This document shows, piece after piece, positions 37,285 through 45,306 of a DNA stretch of 64,000 bases (its first letter is position 1; each line of letters begins with the position of its first letter). The notes under the pieces were generated by a model that did not search any database, was not told the origin of the DNA, and saw only the letters and a program-made list of their open reading frames with translations. The position numbers and the translations under genes are program-made. Source of the stretch: Roseiarcus sp963835955 (GTDB lineage Bacteria > Pseudomonadota > Alphaproteobacteria > Rhizobiales > Beijerinckiaceae); assembly GCA_963835955.1 (NCBI GenBank), contig CAWIHZ010000005.1, positions 310,001-374,000 of the forward strand, in the 5' to 3' direction.

Positions 37285-38190
37285 GGCGAATATGACGATC
37301 TGGAGCGTGGGTGGCGGTGGAGGGGGAGTCGCGCACGAAGCGGCTGGAATCGACGTCAGCGTGAGTTTCGTGGTCAAGCGAGAGCGTTCAAGCGACGGGA
37401 AGTCAAGCGGGTGATGGCGGACAAGGAGCGAAGTGGCAGCATGAGGCCGTGTGCGTGAACTCGTCGAGCAAACGCGAGCGCGACCTGCTCGACTGCAGAG
37501 AAGTTGAGAGAGCGAGGGTCGAGGTCGGGAAGTCGTCATCGCTCGGTTTCTGAAACGCTTGCGGATCAGCTATAAAAAAACGCTTTGCGCGGCCGAGCAG
37601 AAGCGTCGGACGTAGCTGCGCCCGCGCCGCATGGCGGGAGGAGCAGCCGACACTCGACCCTCGGAAGCTTGTTTCATCGATGAAACCTGGGCGTCCACGA
37701 ACATGACGCCGCGCTATGGCCGGTGTGAGATCGGCAAGCGGCTGATCGGCTACGCGCCATTCGGTCATGGAAAACGACAACCTTCTGCCGCCCTGCGCCA
37801 CGACGGCCTGACCGCGCCTTGCGTCTTCGATGGAGCGATCAACGGAGAGAAGTTCGCAGCTACATCGAACAGGAACTGGCCGGGACGCTGAGCCCCGGCG
37901 AAATCGTGATCATGGACAACCTCAGCGCTCATAAAAGCGCCGCCGTCAAAATCGCGATTGAAGCCGCCGGAGCCAAGCTTCGGTTCTCCTCCTACAGCCC
38001 CGATCTCGACCCGATCGAACAAGCCTTCGCCAAGTTCAAAAACATTGCGCAAAATCGCCAGGCGGACGCTCGAAGGCCTCTGGAGCGCCTGCGCCATCGC
38101 AACCGAGGAGATAAAGCCCGAAGATGCCGCAACTTCTTCATCCACGCAGGATATCCATCAGGATAAGCCTGAGTGGGATGCTCTAACCAT
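37285..38190 (+). mobile_element. Degraded IS630-family insertion sequence
   Basis: Pieces of an IS630-type transposase in order but in different frames: an HTH-like VSVSFVV stretch (37345-37375), RFLKRLRISYKKTL (about 37537-37578), FIDETWASTNMTPRYG (first catalytic Asp, from 37671), AALRHDGLTAPCVFDGAING (37790-37850), IVIMDNLSAHKSAAVKIAIE (second Asp, from 37903) and SYSPDLDPIEQAFAKFK (Glu, to 38040). At least four frameshifts separate them, so no transposase can be made. The terminal repeats could not be placed; the borders given are approximate. It sits just upstream of tRNA-Glu. Confidence 0.8.
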
Positions 38191-38204
38191 GCCTGCGCTT
38201 CCTT

Positions 38205-38292
38205 GCGTTGACGTCGTCGCGCCGATATAGGTTGCGGTAGCGTGCGGGGCGTTGACGGCGCCGCGCCGATATAGGTTGGGGTCAGCCGTCGC
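38205..38292. repeat. Two direct 44-bp units before tRNA-Glu
   Basis: The units begin GCGTTGACG at 38205 and 38249 and share CGCGCCGATATAGGTTG exactly. They may be remnants of IS ends or duplicated tRNA-leader sequence. The tRNA starts 10 bases after the second unit. Confidence 0.55.
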
Positions 38293-38301
38293 GGCGGCGC
38301 C

Positions 38302-38377
38302 GCTCCCATCGTCTAGCGGTCCAGGACGTCGCCCTCTCACGGCGAAAACAGGGGTTCGAGTCCCCTTGGGAGCGCCA
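38302..38377 (+). tRNA. tRNA-Glu (anticodon CTC)
   Basis: A 76-base cloverleaf including an encoded CCA. The acceptor arms GCTCCCA (38302-38308) and TGGGAGC (38367-38373) pair perfectly. The D-arm GTC...GAC, the anticodon stem TCGCC/GGCGA with loop CTCTCAC (anticodon CTC) and the T-arm AGGGG/CCCCT with TTCGAGT are all present. It reads GAG codons. A degraded IS630 element lies immediately upstream, in keeping with tRNA genes as insertion hot spots. Confidence 0.95.
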
Positions 38378-38435
38378 AGAAAATCAAGCGTTTTTCGCCG
38401 GCTCGTCCGGCAAATCGGGAAACGCGACCGAACGG

Positions 38436-39497
38436 CTATTTCCTCGCGACCAGCGGCTCGCCCGGCCTTTCGAGGCCACACGGCTCCATCACCATCGGCG
38501 AGGTCTCAGGCTTGGATCCCCGCGCCTCTCTCAGCAGCGCGTTGTCGAAGTCGGTCAGGCTGTGCTGGGCGATCGGGCTGCCGTGAATGACGTCGAACCG
38601 GACGCTGACGACGCGCGGATCGCAGGGAGAGAGCGGAATGAACTGCCGCATCACATACCTGCCATAGGCGAGGATTTCGCCGTGCTCGTAGACGCGCTCC
38701 ATCCTCAGGCCCTTCACGTTTCTATTCCGATGCGGCGGAGCGACGGAATAATAGCCGGTCACCATCGAGGGATCGAAGGCGTAGACCCGCCGAATGCGCC
38801 GGTCGGAATAGGCCGCGAGCTGCGCGAGCCCGCCTCCGAGCGAATGCCCGACCGCCGTGATCAGCGTCGGACCCGCATGCGCGCATCGGTCCCGTTCGAT
38901 ATGGCCGAGGAATTCGCCGACGTGGTCGCGGACCTGATCGTATTGGTCGTAGATTGGAAACGCCCGCAAGATCCAGTGGAAATTGGATTCCCAATCGCCC
39001 TTGTCGCCGCCGACGGTGCCGCGAAAGGCGATCACCGCCTCCGGACAGCGCGCTCCCTTTCGCGCCCAGATCTGGACGCCGAGGCCGCCGACCGGCTCGC
39101 TTCGGCCAGCCGTCCTGACGCGGCACTGGTCCGGCCCTTCGCAACTCCAGACGTAGCGCCACTGGGCGAGCCAGGCGTCGGCGCGCCTGGCGTCGGCGCG
39201 ATCATTGCAATCCTTCGGATCGCCGGCGGGGCAATCGGTGGTCCGGGGCCCCATCCTGTGCCTGGAATAGACGTTCTCGTCATACGATTGCTCCGCCAGC
39301 AGGGCGTACGGCAAGACGCGCGCCGCGGTCGGGCCGGCTTTCTGGTTTGAAGCGTAATTGTCCTCGCCCTCGGTCCGCTGGATGACCTGATCGGGACCCT
39401 GTGTGAGGTGGAGCTGCGCGCAGCCGCCGAGACAAGGAACTGCAATTGCGGCGGCGGCCAGCATCCCGGCCCGTCGGGCGCCTGCGCTGCGTCTCAT
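38436..39497 (-). CDS. Lipase class 3-like lipoprotein
   Basis: A 353-residue predicted lipoprotein with signal RAGMLAAAAIAVPCLGGC (lipobox LGGC). The alpha/beta-hydrolase part has AVIAFRGTVGGDKGDW (oxyanion-side motif of class 3 lipases), the nucleophile elbow TAVGHSLGGGLAQLAAY and the acid/His region YAFDPSMVTGYY ... DVIHGSPIAQHSL. It probably hydrolyses lipids at the cell envelope. The start is ATG 39497; the much longer open frame upstream runs antisense through the next gene and is spurious. It is divergent from the phospholipase-like gene, with 132 bases between. Confidence 0.85.
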   Translation of the reverse strand: MRRSAGARRAGMLAAAAIAVPCLGGCAQLHLTQGPDQVIQRTEGEDNYASNQKAGPTAARVLPYALLAEQSYDENVYSRHRMGPRTTDCPAGDPKDCNDRADARRADAWLAQWRYVWSCEGPDQCRVRTAGRSEPVGGLGVQIWARKGARCPEAVIAFRGTVGGDKGDWESNFHWILRAFPIYDQYDQVRDHVGEFLGHIERDRCAHAGPTLITAVGHSLGGGLAQLAAYSDRRIRRVYAFDPSMVTGYYSVAPPHRNRNVKGLRMERVYEHGEILAYGRYVMRQFIPLSPCDPRVVSVRFDVIHGSPIAQHSLTDFDNALLREARGSKPETSPMVMEPCGLERPGEPLVARK

Positions 39498-39629
39498 CGG
39501 CGACCCCCAGGATCGAGAGATTCGCTTTTTGTGGCATGATCGGCGTTGATGGCGCGAAACGTCAAGTCCGGGCGGCCGATCGCTCGTGCATGATCGCTCC
39601 AGACCGACAGCCAGCGGGGGAGGGTTCTG

Positions 39630-41057
39630 ATGGCCGACATCCGGCACGTCGTCGTCCTGATGCTCGAAAATCGCTCGTTCAATTCGATGCTCGGCCGTCT
39701 CTACCCCGGCCGGCCGGATTTCGACGGCCTGACAGGCCGGGAGTCGAACCCATGGGAGGGACAGGTCATTCCGGTCTGGACCAGCCCCGCAATGACGCCG
39801 GAGGCCGCGCGCATTCCCGATCCCGACCCGAACGAACTGTTCGTCGACATGACGGAGCAGATCTTCGGCGCCGGCCTGCAGCCTCCCTCGCCGCCGACGA
39901 TGTCGGGCTTCGTTTCGAATTACATGAAGACCGGCGCCAACGATCCGCGGGGCGTGATGCATGGCTTCACGCCGGAGCAGGTCCCGGTGATCAGCCAGCT
40001 CGCAAGGTCGTTCGGAACATCGGACCGCTGGCACGCGTCGGCGCCCAATCAGACCTGGCCCAATCGCTTCTTCGTCCACACCGGAACCGCGGGCGGCTAT
40101 GTGAACAACGCGCCTCCGCATTTTCCCTATCTGATGCCGACGATCTTCAATCGTCTGACCGAGCGGCGGCGGAGCTGGCGCATTTATCATCACGACGTGC
40201 CGCTGACCGCGACGCTCGGCGCCATCCTGAGCGAATTGCCGGACCACCTTTATTCGTTCGAAGGCGACTTCATGAGCGACGCGATGGCGGGCAGGCTGCC
40301 GAACTACAGTTTCATCGAGCCGCGCTATTTTCCCAGCCTGGTCCTCAACCGGATGCCGAACGATCAACACCCGCCCCATAATGTCGCCTATGGGGAACGG
40401 CTGATCGCGCGCTGCTACGACGCCCTGCGCAACGGCGCCGGCTGGGACGAGACGCTGTTCATCGTCACCTATGACGAGCATGGCGGCATTTACGATCACG
40501 TCCCGCCGCCGGCGGCCGTTTCGCCCGACGACGCCGACCCGGACGGCTTCGCATTCGATCGATACGGGGTCCGCGTTCCCGCTGTCCTGATTTCGCCCTG
40601 GATTCCCGAGGGAAGCGTGGTCCGGCCGCCCGCCGGCTCCAAATATCCGTTCGATCACGCCTCGATTCTCTCCACCCTGCGCAAGCTCTTCGACCTTGGA
40701 GACCCCTTGACCCGGCGGGACGCGGCGGCCCCCGATCTGCTTGGCGCCTTGTCCCTGCCCTCGCCGAGCAATGACGGTCCCGCCAGCCTGACGCTTCCGA
40801 CCGTAACCCCGACCGCGGACGAGATCGCGTCGGCGCACCGGGCCGCGCCAAACGACTTGCAACGATCGATCGTTCGCCTGGCTATGAGCCTTCCGGCCGG
40901 ATCGGCGGCGCTCGCCCTCGCCGCGGATCTTGTCTCCGCCGCCCGCGCTCAAATGGCCGCGCCGGGCTGCGCGACGGTCGAAGACGCGCTCCGGCACGCT
41001 CAGGCCGGCCTCAGCCGGTTTCTCACCACCCCGCGCGCGCCGCTCATCGACGCCTGA
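39630..41057 (+). CDS. Phospholipase C/AcpA-family phosphoesterase
   Basis: A 475-residue protein of the phosphoesterase family PF04185 (bacterial phospholipase C and acid phosphatase AcpA). The metal-site motifs are HVVVLMLENRSFNSMLG near the N-terminus, SAPNQTWPNRFFVHTGTAGG, and FIVTYDEHGGIYDHVPPP about residue 285. No signal peptide is visible, which is unusual for secreted phospholipases; export would need another route, or the protein is cytoplasmic. AGCGGGGGAGGG precedes ATG 39630. The C-terminal 100 residues are Ala-rich and not part of the family core. Confidence 0.88.
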   Translation: MADIRHVVVLMLENRSFNSMLGRLYPGRPDFDGLTGRESNPWEGQVIPVWTSPAMTPEAARIPDPDPNELFVDMTEQIFGAGLQPPSPPTMSGFVSNYMKTGANDPRGVMHGFTPEQVPVISQLARSFGTSDRWHASAPNQTWPNRFFVHTGTAGGYVNNAPPHFPYLMPTIFNRLTERRRSWRIYHHDVPLTATLGAILSELPDHLYSFEGDFMSDAMAGRLPNYSFIEPRYFPSLVLNRMPNDQHPPHNVAYGERLIARCYDALRNGAGWDETLFIVTYDEHGGIYDHVPPPAAVSPDDADPDGFAFDRYGVRVPAVLISPWIPEGSVVRPPAGSKYPFDHASILSTLRKLFDLGDPLTRRDAAAPDLLGALSLPSPSNDGPASLTLPTVTPTADEIASAHRAAPNDLQRSIVRLAMSLPAGSAALALAADLVSAARAQMAAPGCATVEDALRHAQAGLSRFLTTPRAPLIDA

Positions 41058-41213
41058 CCCGCCGCTTCCCCCGATCGCCCTGATGAAGCCCGCAAGTCCG
41101 GCGCAAAATGACGAAGCGGCGAAGCGACGCGCGAGGGCGAGAGTCGACGAACCCTCGCCGGATCGTTAGAATTGCGACAGGAGAGGGACGCTGGGGCCGA
41201 CGCGGGAAGGACC

Positions 41214-42335
41214 ATGGCCGACCCGTTCGAACTGTGGCGACTGGCGTGGTCGGCCGCAATGTCGCGCGGTCTGGAGCAGTTCGTCGAATCCATCCCCGGA
41301 ACCCCGGCGCTCGCTCGACCGAGTCGAGCGGACGCCGTCGACCTGTCGATCTTCCCGGTGCTCGGGCGCGTGCGCATCGAGCTCCCCACGATGTTGCTGC
41401 TCGAACAGCGAGCCCGGGCGGCGGCGCTCATGCCGCCGGTGTTGATCGTCGCCCCCTACGCGGTTCATGACGCTTCGATCGGCGATTTCGCCGACGGACA
41501 CAGCGTGGCGCAGATCCTTGCCGAGAGTGGAACGGGCTTTATCGCTGCGACGTTTTGGAAGTCGGCGACGTCTGAAATGCGGGACTACGGCGTCGACGCC
41601 TATCTGAGCGACCTGAACGTGGCGGTCGACGACCTGGGCGGCGGCGCGTCTCTGGTCGGGTTGTGCCAAGGCGGCTGGCTCGCGGCCGCCTTCGCCGCCC
41701 GCTTCCCGGGAAAAGTCGCCAAGCTGGTCCTGGCGGGCGCGCCGATTGACCTGGCCGCGGCAGAGTCCCGCATCACGCGCAGTCTCGCCACGATTTCGCC
41801 GGCGGCGATCGAGCACATGATCGCGCTCGCCGGCGGTCGGGTCGCCGGAGAGCTGTCGCTTGCGCTTTGGCCGCAGGACATGGAGGACGAATATAGCGCC
41901 GAGGCGGCTCTGCAATGCGCCTGCGACGCCGCGCTCAAGGCAAGGTTCGACGCCTGGAACGCGCGCGCGGTGGACCTGCCCGGACTGTACTTCCGTCAAA
42001 CGACGGAATGGCATTTTCGTGAAAATCGTCTGGCGCGCGATTGTTTTCCGGCGCTGGGGCGCCCCGCCCTGATATCGAAAATCGAGGCGCCGATCCTGGT
42101 CCTCGCGGCGGCCGACGATGAAGTCGTAGCGTTGCCGCAGGCCACGGCGGTCGAGTCTCTGTGTCGAGGGGCAAGCGTCGCAATTCGGGTCGAGCCTGGC
42201 CGCCATCTTTCCTTGTTCTTGGGGCGGCGAACGCTCGGCGGCGCCTGGCGGCAGATCGCGTCCTGGCTCGGGCAGGGGGAGAGCCGCCCCGCGCCGCGAT
42301 CCAACGCCGGGGCAGGGCCGCGGAAGCGACGCTGA
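41214..42335 (+). CDS. PhaC/PHA-depolymerase-like alpha/beta hydrolase
   Basis: A 373-residue alpha/beta hydrolase. The nucleophile elbow is SLVGLCQGGWLAAAF: the Cys in GxCxGG is as in polyhydroxyalkanoate synthases, not the usual Ser of lipases. It also has LIVAPYAVHDASIGDFADGH, the Asp region ILVLAAADDEVV and a late His in VEPGRHLSLFLG. It is shorter than PhaC (about 560-600 residues) and lacks the PhaC N-terminal domain, so it is probably a hydrolase or depolymerase relative. ATG 41214 follows GGGAAGG. It lies behind the phospholipase-like gene in the same direction. Confidence 0.78.
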   Translation: MADPFELWRLAWSAAMSRGLEQFVESIPGTPALARPSRADAVDLSIFPVLGRVRIELPTMLLLEQRARAAALMPPVLIVAPYAVHDASIGDFADGHSVAQILAESGTGFIAATFWKSATSEMRDYGVDAYLSDLNVAVDDLGGGASLVGLCQGGWLAAAFAARFPGKVAKLVLAGAPIDLAAAESRITRSLATISPAAIEHMIALAGGRVAGELSLALWPQDMEDEYSAEAALQCACDAALKARFDAWNARAVDLPGLYFRQTTEWHFRENRLARDCFPALGRPALISKIEAPILVLAAADDEVVALPQATAVESLCRGASVAIRVEPGRHLSLFLGRRTLGGAWRQIASWLGQGESRPAPRSNAGAGPRKRR

Positions 42336-42502
42336 CCGGCAGGTCTCCGTTCGTTGGCGATGCGGGCCTTCGTTGGTCGACGCACTTGGCCGAAGGACTT
42401 GGCCGAAGGACTTGCGCGACGCGTCGCGGCCGGGCAGAGTGACGGCGGATTCGGGCTGTGGCGGAAGGCCCCCCGAACTTAAAAGAGGCTTGGGGCGCGC
42501 GG

Positions 42503-42742
42503 ATGCGGCATATCATCCTGATCGGCTTGGCGCTGGCCCTTTCGGGCTGCGCTTTGGAGAGATCGGTTACATTCATCTATTACCCCGCCGCCCCGAATAG
42601 CGACACGTTCCCCCGGCAATACGACTTCGCCCGCGAAGCGCAGAAGGAATGCTCGAGATACGGGCTGGTGGCCGTTCATGCCTGGGACAATTGGACGGAC
42701 TGGCAGCGGGTGAGGTCGACCTATAATTGCGTCGCTCCGTAA
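42503..42742 (+). CDS. Small lipoprotein
   Basis: A 79-residue protein with lipoprotein signal RHIILIGLALALSGC (lipobox LSGC) and a short mature part with two further Cys residues (QKECSRYG and TYNCVAP). ATG 42503 was preferred because it places the signal at the N-terminus. No family is recognised. Its 3' end overlaps or abuts the next small membrane-protein gene. Confidence 0.65.
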   Translation: MRHIILIGLALALSGCALERSVTFIYYPAAPNSDTFPRQYDFAREAQKECSRYGLVAVHAWDNWTDWQRVRSTYNCVAP

Positions 42743-43169
42743 GCCTGAAAGCGCGGCGGCGAAAGCCCGAACGCGCGCTTACGCGCGCGTCATCGGGCCG
42801 TTCCTGACGCTCGCTCCTGCGATCATCGCCTTTCGCGCCCCTGAGGCGGGCGCACTCATATCCTCGTTCTTCGACATTCCGGCGCTGGTGTGGATTACCG
42901 GCAGTCTGCTGTTGTTCGCGGGCCTGCTGATCATCGCCAACCACCAGATCTGGTCGAGCGGGCCGGCGGTCGTGATTTCGCTGTTCGGCTGGTTCCTGGG
43001 TCTTCGCGGCCTTGCGCTGCTGGTTGCGCCGCAATTTCTCGAACGCGTCGCGGCGAGCGCCGCTGGCTCCGTCACCCTCATCCGCACCGGCTCCGGCGTT
43101 CTCGCCTTCCTCGGGCTGTGGCTCGCCCTGATCGGCTGGGTCCCCAAACGGCCGGGTTCTGGCGCGTGA
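42726..43169 (+). CDS. Small integral membrane protein, start uncertain
   Basis: The conserved-looking sequence runs ARVIGPFLTLAPAIIAFRAP, then ALVWITGSLLLFAGLLIIAN, ISLFGWFLGLRGLALLVAPQ and GVLAFLGLWLALIGWV: four hydrophobic segments, as in a family of roughly 130-residue alphaproteobacterial membrane proteins. The only standard start in frame is GTG 42888, inside the protein after the first segment. Upstream the frame stays open to 42714 without ATG, GTG or TTG; an ATT at 42726 is the only near-start at the right place (ASLRKPES follows). Either a rare ATT start is used, or a base change or indel has removed the normal start. Function unknown. Confidence 0.55.
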   Translation: MASLRKPESAAAKARTRAYARVIGPFLTLAPAIIAFRAPEAGALISSFFDIPALVWITGSLLLFAGLLIIANHQIWSSGPAVVISLFGWFLGLRGLALLVAPQFLERVAASAAGSVTLIRTGSGVLAFLGLWLALIGWVPKRPGSGA

Positions 43170-43215
43170 TTCCGCCCACCGCCCCGGATCCCGCGGGAGC
43201 CGGCGCGCCGCCCGT

Positions 43216-44193
43216 TCATCTGCGCCCGTAGTTGAAGGTCATGGAAGCCGGCCGCCAGTGCGGCGGCGCGGGATAGGGCGCGGCCTCCGTGATCGCATTG
43301 ATGACCGCCATATCCAGATCCGGAGATCCGCTGGAATTCAGCAGTTTGTGCTCGACCAGATTGCCGGCTTCGTCGACCAGGAAGGCGACCTCGCCGTGCT
43401 TGCCGGCCACGCCGGCATGGGGGCCCTGGGGGTCGTGCAGATGCGCCTTGATCATCCCATAGACGATTGTGAGATAACGGGATTCGGCGTTTCCGCCCAC
43501 GACTGGCGACTCTTTGGACGCCCGGGCGAACTGATATTGCGGCAGTTCGTCAATCGTCGGCAGAGGCGCGCCGACCGGCGTTTCGGCCGGCGGCGGGGGC
43601 GCAGGGCGCGCGGCGGCGTTCGGCGCCGTCTTTTCGGCCGCCGACGAAGCGTCGGCCTCGGAAGGCGCCGCTGCCGGAGCGACCGGCTGGTCGGCTTCCG
43701 GGGTCGGTTGGAGATCGGGCGCGGGCGCCGCGGTCCGGGCCTGTTGCGCCTGGGCCGGCGCCGCCTCCGCTTCGGATTTTGGCGGAGCGCCGGGATTGAG
43801 CGGCGGCTCGACTTTCGCAGCCGGCGCCCGCGTCTGGTCGTCCTTCGTATTCCGGTTGACCTTCTCCTGCGTGGCGGCGCGCGGGGCGTCGTAAGCAGGC
43901 TTTTCGTCGTCCAGATCAGGCGGCGGCTTCGGCGGCTTCGGCTTCGGCTCGGCCTTCTTAGGCTGGGGCGGCGGTTCGATCACGACCTGGATCGGAATCT
44001 CTTTCACGATCGGAACCGGTTTGACCGGCCACAGCGCGTAATAGGCGAGCAGCGCCAACGGAACAATCACATGGAGCGCCGCCGCTGCGATCAGCGCGAG
44101 CGCCAAGCCTCTGCGCTCCGCGGCGGACGGCGCTGCCGGTCCAAATTGGTGATCGAGCGGGTCGGCGCGGAAGGTGGTTCCCGAGGACAGCAT
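43216..44193 (-). CDS. TonB-like energy-transducing protein
   Basis: A 325-residue protein with TonB architecture. A short cytoplasmic start is followed by one membrane span (LALIAAAALHVIVPLALLAY), a long Pro/Lys/Ala-rich periplasm-spanning linker (KPKPPKPPPDLD onward) and a C-terminal TonB-like domain. In that domain IKAHLHDPQGPHAGVAGKHG, VAFLVDEAGNLVEHKLLNSS and SGSPDLDMAVINAI fit the usual pattern. It would couple proton force from an ExbB/ExbD complex to outer-membrane receptors; neither partner is in this window. ATG 44193 was taken; a GTG at 44280 would add 29 residues. Confidence 0.85.
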   Translation of the reverse strand: MLSSGTTFRADPLDHQFGPAAPSAAERRGLALALIAAAALHVIVPLALLAYYALWPVKPVPIVKEIPIQVVIEPPPQPKKAEPKPKPPKPPPDLDDEKPAYDAPRAATQEKVNRNTKDDQTRAPAAKVEPPLNPGAPPKSEAEAAPAQAQQARTAAPAPDLQPTPEADQPVAPAAAPSEADASSAAEKTAPNAAARPAPPPPAETPVGAPLPTIDELPQYQFARASKESPVVGGNAESRYLTIVYGMIKAHLHDPQGPHAGVAGKHGEVAFLVDEAGNLVEHKLLNSSGSPDLDMAVINAITEAAPYPAPPHWRPASMTFNYGRR

Positions 44194-44363
44194 GACGTGC
44201 GGCGCGGATCTCCATTGGGCGAACGCGACGCCTTTCCATGGTCCATTCGAGCCCGCCCGGTCAATGTTTTGCCCGCTCACTTTGCCGCGACGGGCAATTC
44301 GACGTAAGGCGTTCAGCGAAGTTGGCCCGGGGGAGCGCCGCCGCGCGACGAAGGCATGGCTTG

Positions 44364-45209
44364 ATGGAAGCGGGGCTTGGCGGACAAGAGCGTGCGACGC
44401 GCGCGCTCGTTTTCGATTCCGGCCTCGGCGGCCTCACGGTGCTGGCCGAGATCAGGCGGCTTCGCCCGGACGTCGAGATCGTCTATGTCGCCGACGATGC
44501 GGCCTTCCCCTACGGCCGGCTCGACGAGTCGGAGCTGATCTCCCGGGTCGACCAGGTGATGGCGCGCGTCGTGGCCGACGTCGAGCCCGATATCGTCGTC
44601 ATCGCCTGCAGCACCGCCTCGACGCTGGCGCTGCCGCGGCTGCGGAAGGCCTATCCGCATCTTCCGTTCGTCGGCACGGTGCCGGCGATCAAGCCGGCGG
44701 CGCGCGCCTCCCTTTCCGGCCTCATCAGCGTATTGGCGACGCCCGCAACGGCGGCGCGCGATTACACGCAAGCCCTGGTGCGCGATCATGCCGCCGGCTG
44801 CGAAGTCACGCTGGTCGGCTCGGCGCTGCTTGCGCCCATCGCCGAGCGAAGGATACGCGGCCGGGCGGTCGAGGGGGCCGAAATCGCGCGCGAAATCGCG
44901 CCTTGTTTCGTCGAAAAGGACGGCCGGCGCACCGACCGCGTCGTGCTCGCCTGCACCCACTTTCCGCTGCTGATCGATCACCTGGATCGGCTCGCGCCAT
45001 GGCCGGTCGTCTTCGTCGACCCGTCGCCCGCGATTGCGCGCCGGCTTGACGCGCTTGCAGGTCCCCCTCGCAAGCCTGCGCCTTCACGCCACGACGGCGC
45101 GGCGATCTTCACCAGCGGCGTCGCGCCGGATTCGGACTTGCGAAAGGTCTTGCGTCAATTCGCATTGACGTTTACCCCCGCGGCGGCGATCGGCTTGGCT
45201 CCGGCCTGA
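44364..45209 (+). CDS. murI: Glutamate racemase
   Basis: A 281-residue racemase making D-glutamate for peptidoglycan. The motifs are LVFDSGLGGLTVLAEI, YVADDAAFPYG, the first catalytic Cys in VVIACSTASTLAL (normally ACNTAS; here Ser replaces Asn) and the second in VVLACTHFPLLID. ATG 44364 was chosen; the extended upstream frame has no similarity. The gene is divergent from the TonB-like gene. The Asn-to-Ser change in the first Cys loop also occurs in other alphaproteobacterial MurI proteins as far as I recall, so activity is still likely. Confidence 0.9.
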   Translation: MEAGLGGQERATRALVFDSGLGGLTVLAEIRRLRPDVEIVYVADDAAFPYGRLDESELISRVDQVMARVVADVEPDIVVIACSTASTLALPRLRKAYPHLPFVGTVPAIKPAARASLSGLISVLATPATAARDYTQALVRDHAAGCEVTLVGSALLAPIAERRIRGRAVEGAEIAREIAPCFVEKDGRRTDRVVLACTHFPLLIDHLDRLAPWPVVFVDPSPAIARRLDALAGPPRKPAPSRHDGAAIFTSGVAPDSDLRKVLRQFALTFTPAAAIGLAPA

Positions 45210-45306
45210 GCGATGGGTCCCAGCCGAGCTCCTTGGCGGTCCGCTTTCACCGCTCGCGCGAACGTTGACGAGAGCTCTGAACGAATTACTGGAAAGGCCA
45301 GCGCCC

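Noticed and set aside
39498..40997. Upstream extension of the lipase frame to 853 codons
   Set aside because: It runs antisense through the phospholipase-like gene and shows no family features; the lipoprotein signal begins at ATG 39497.
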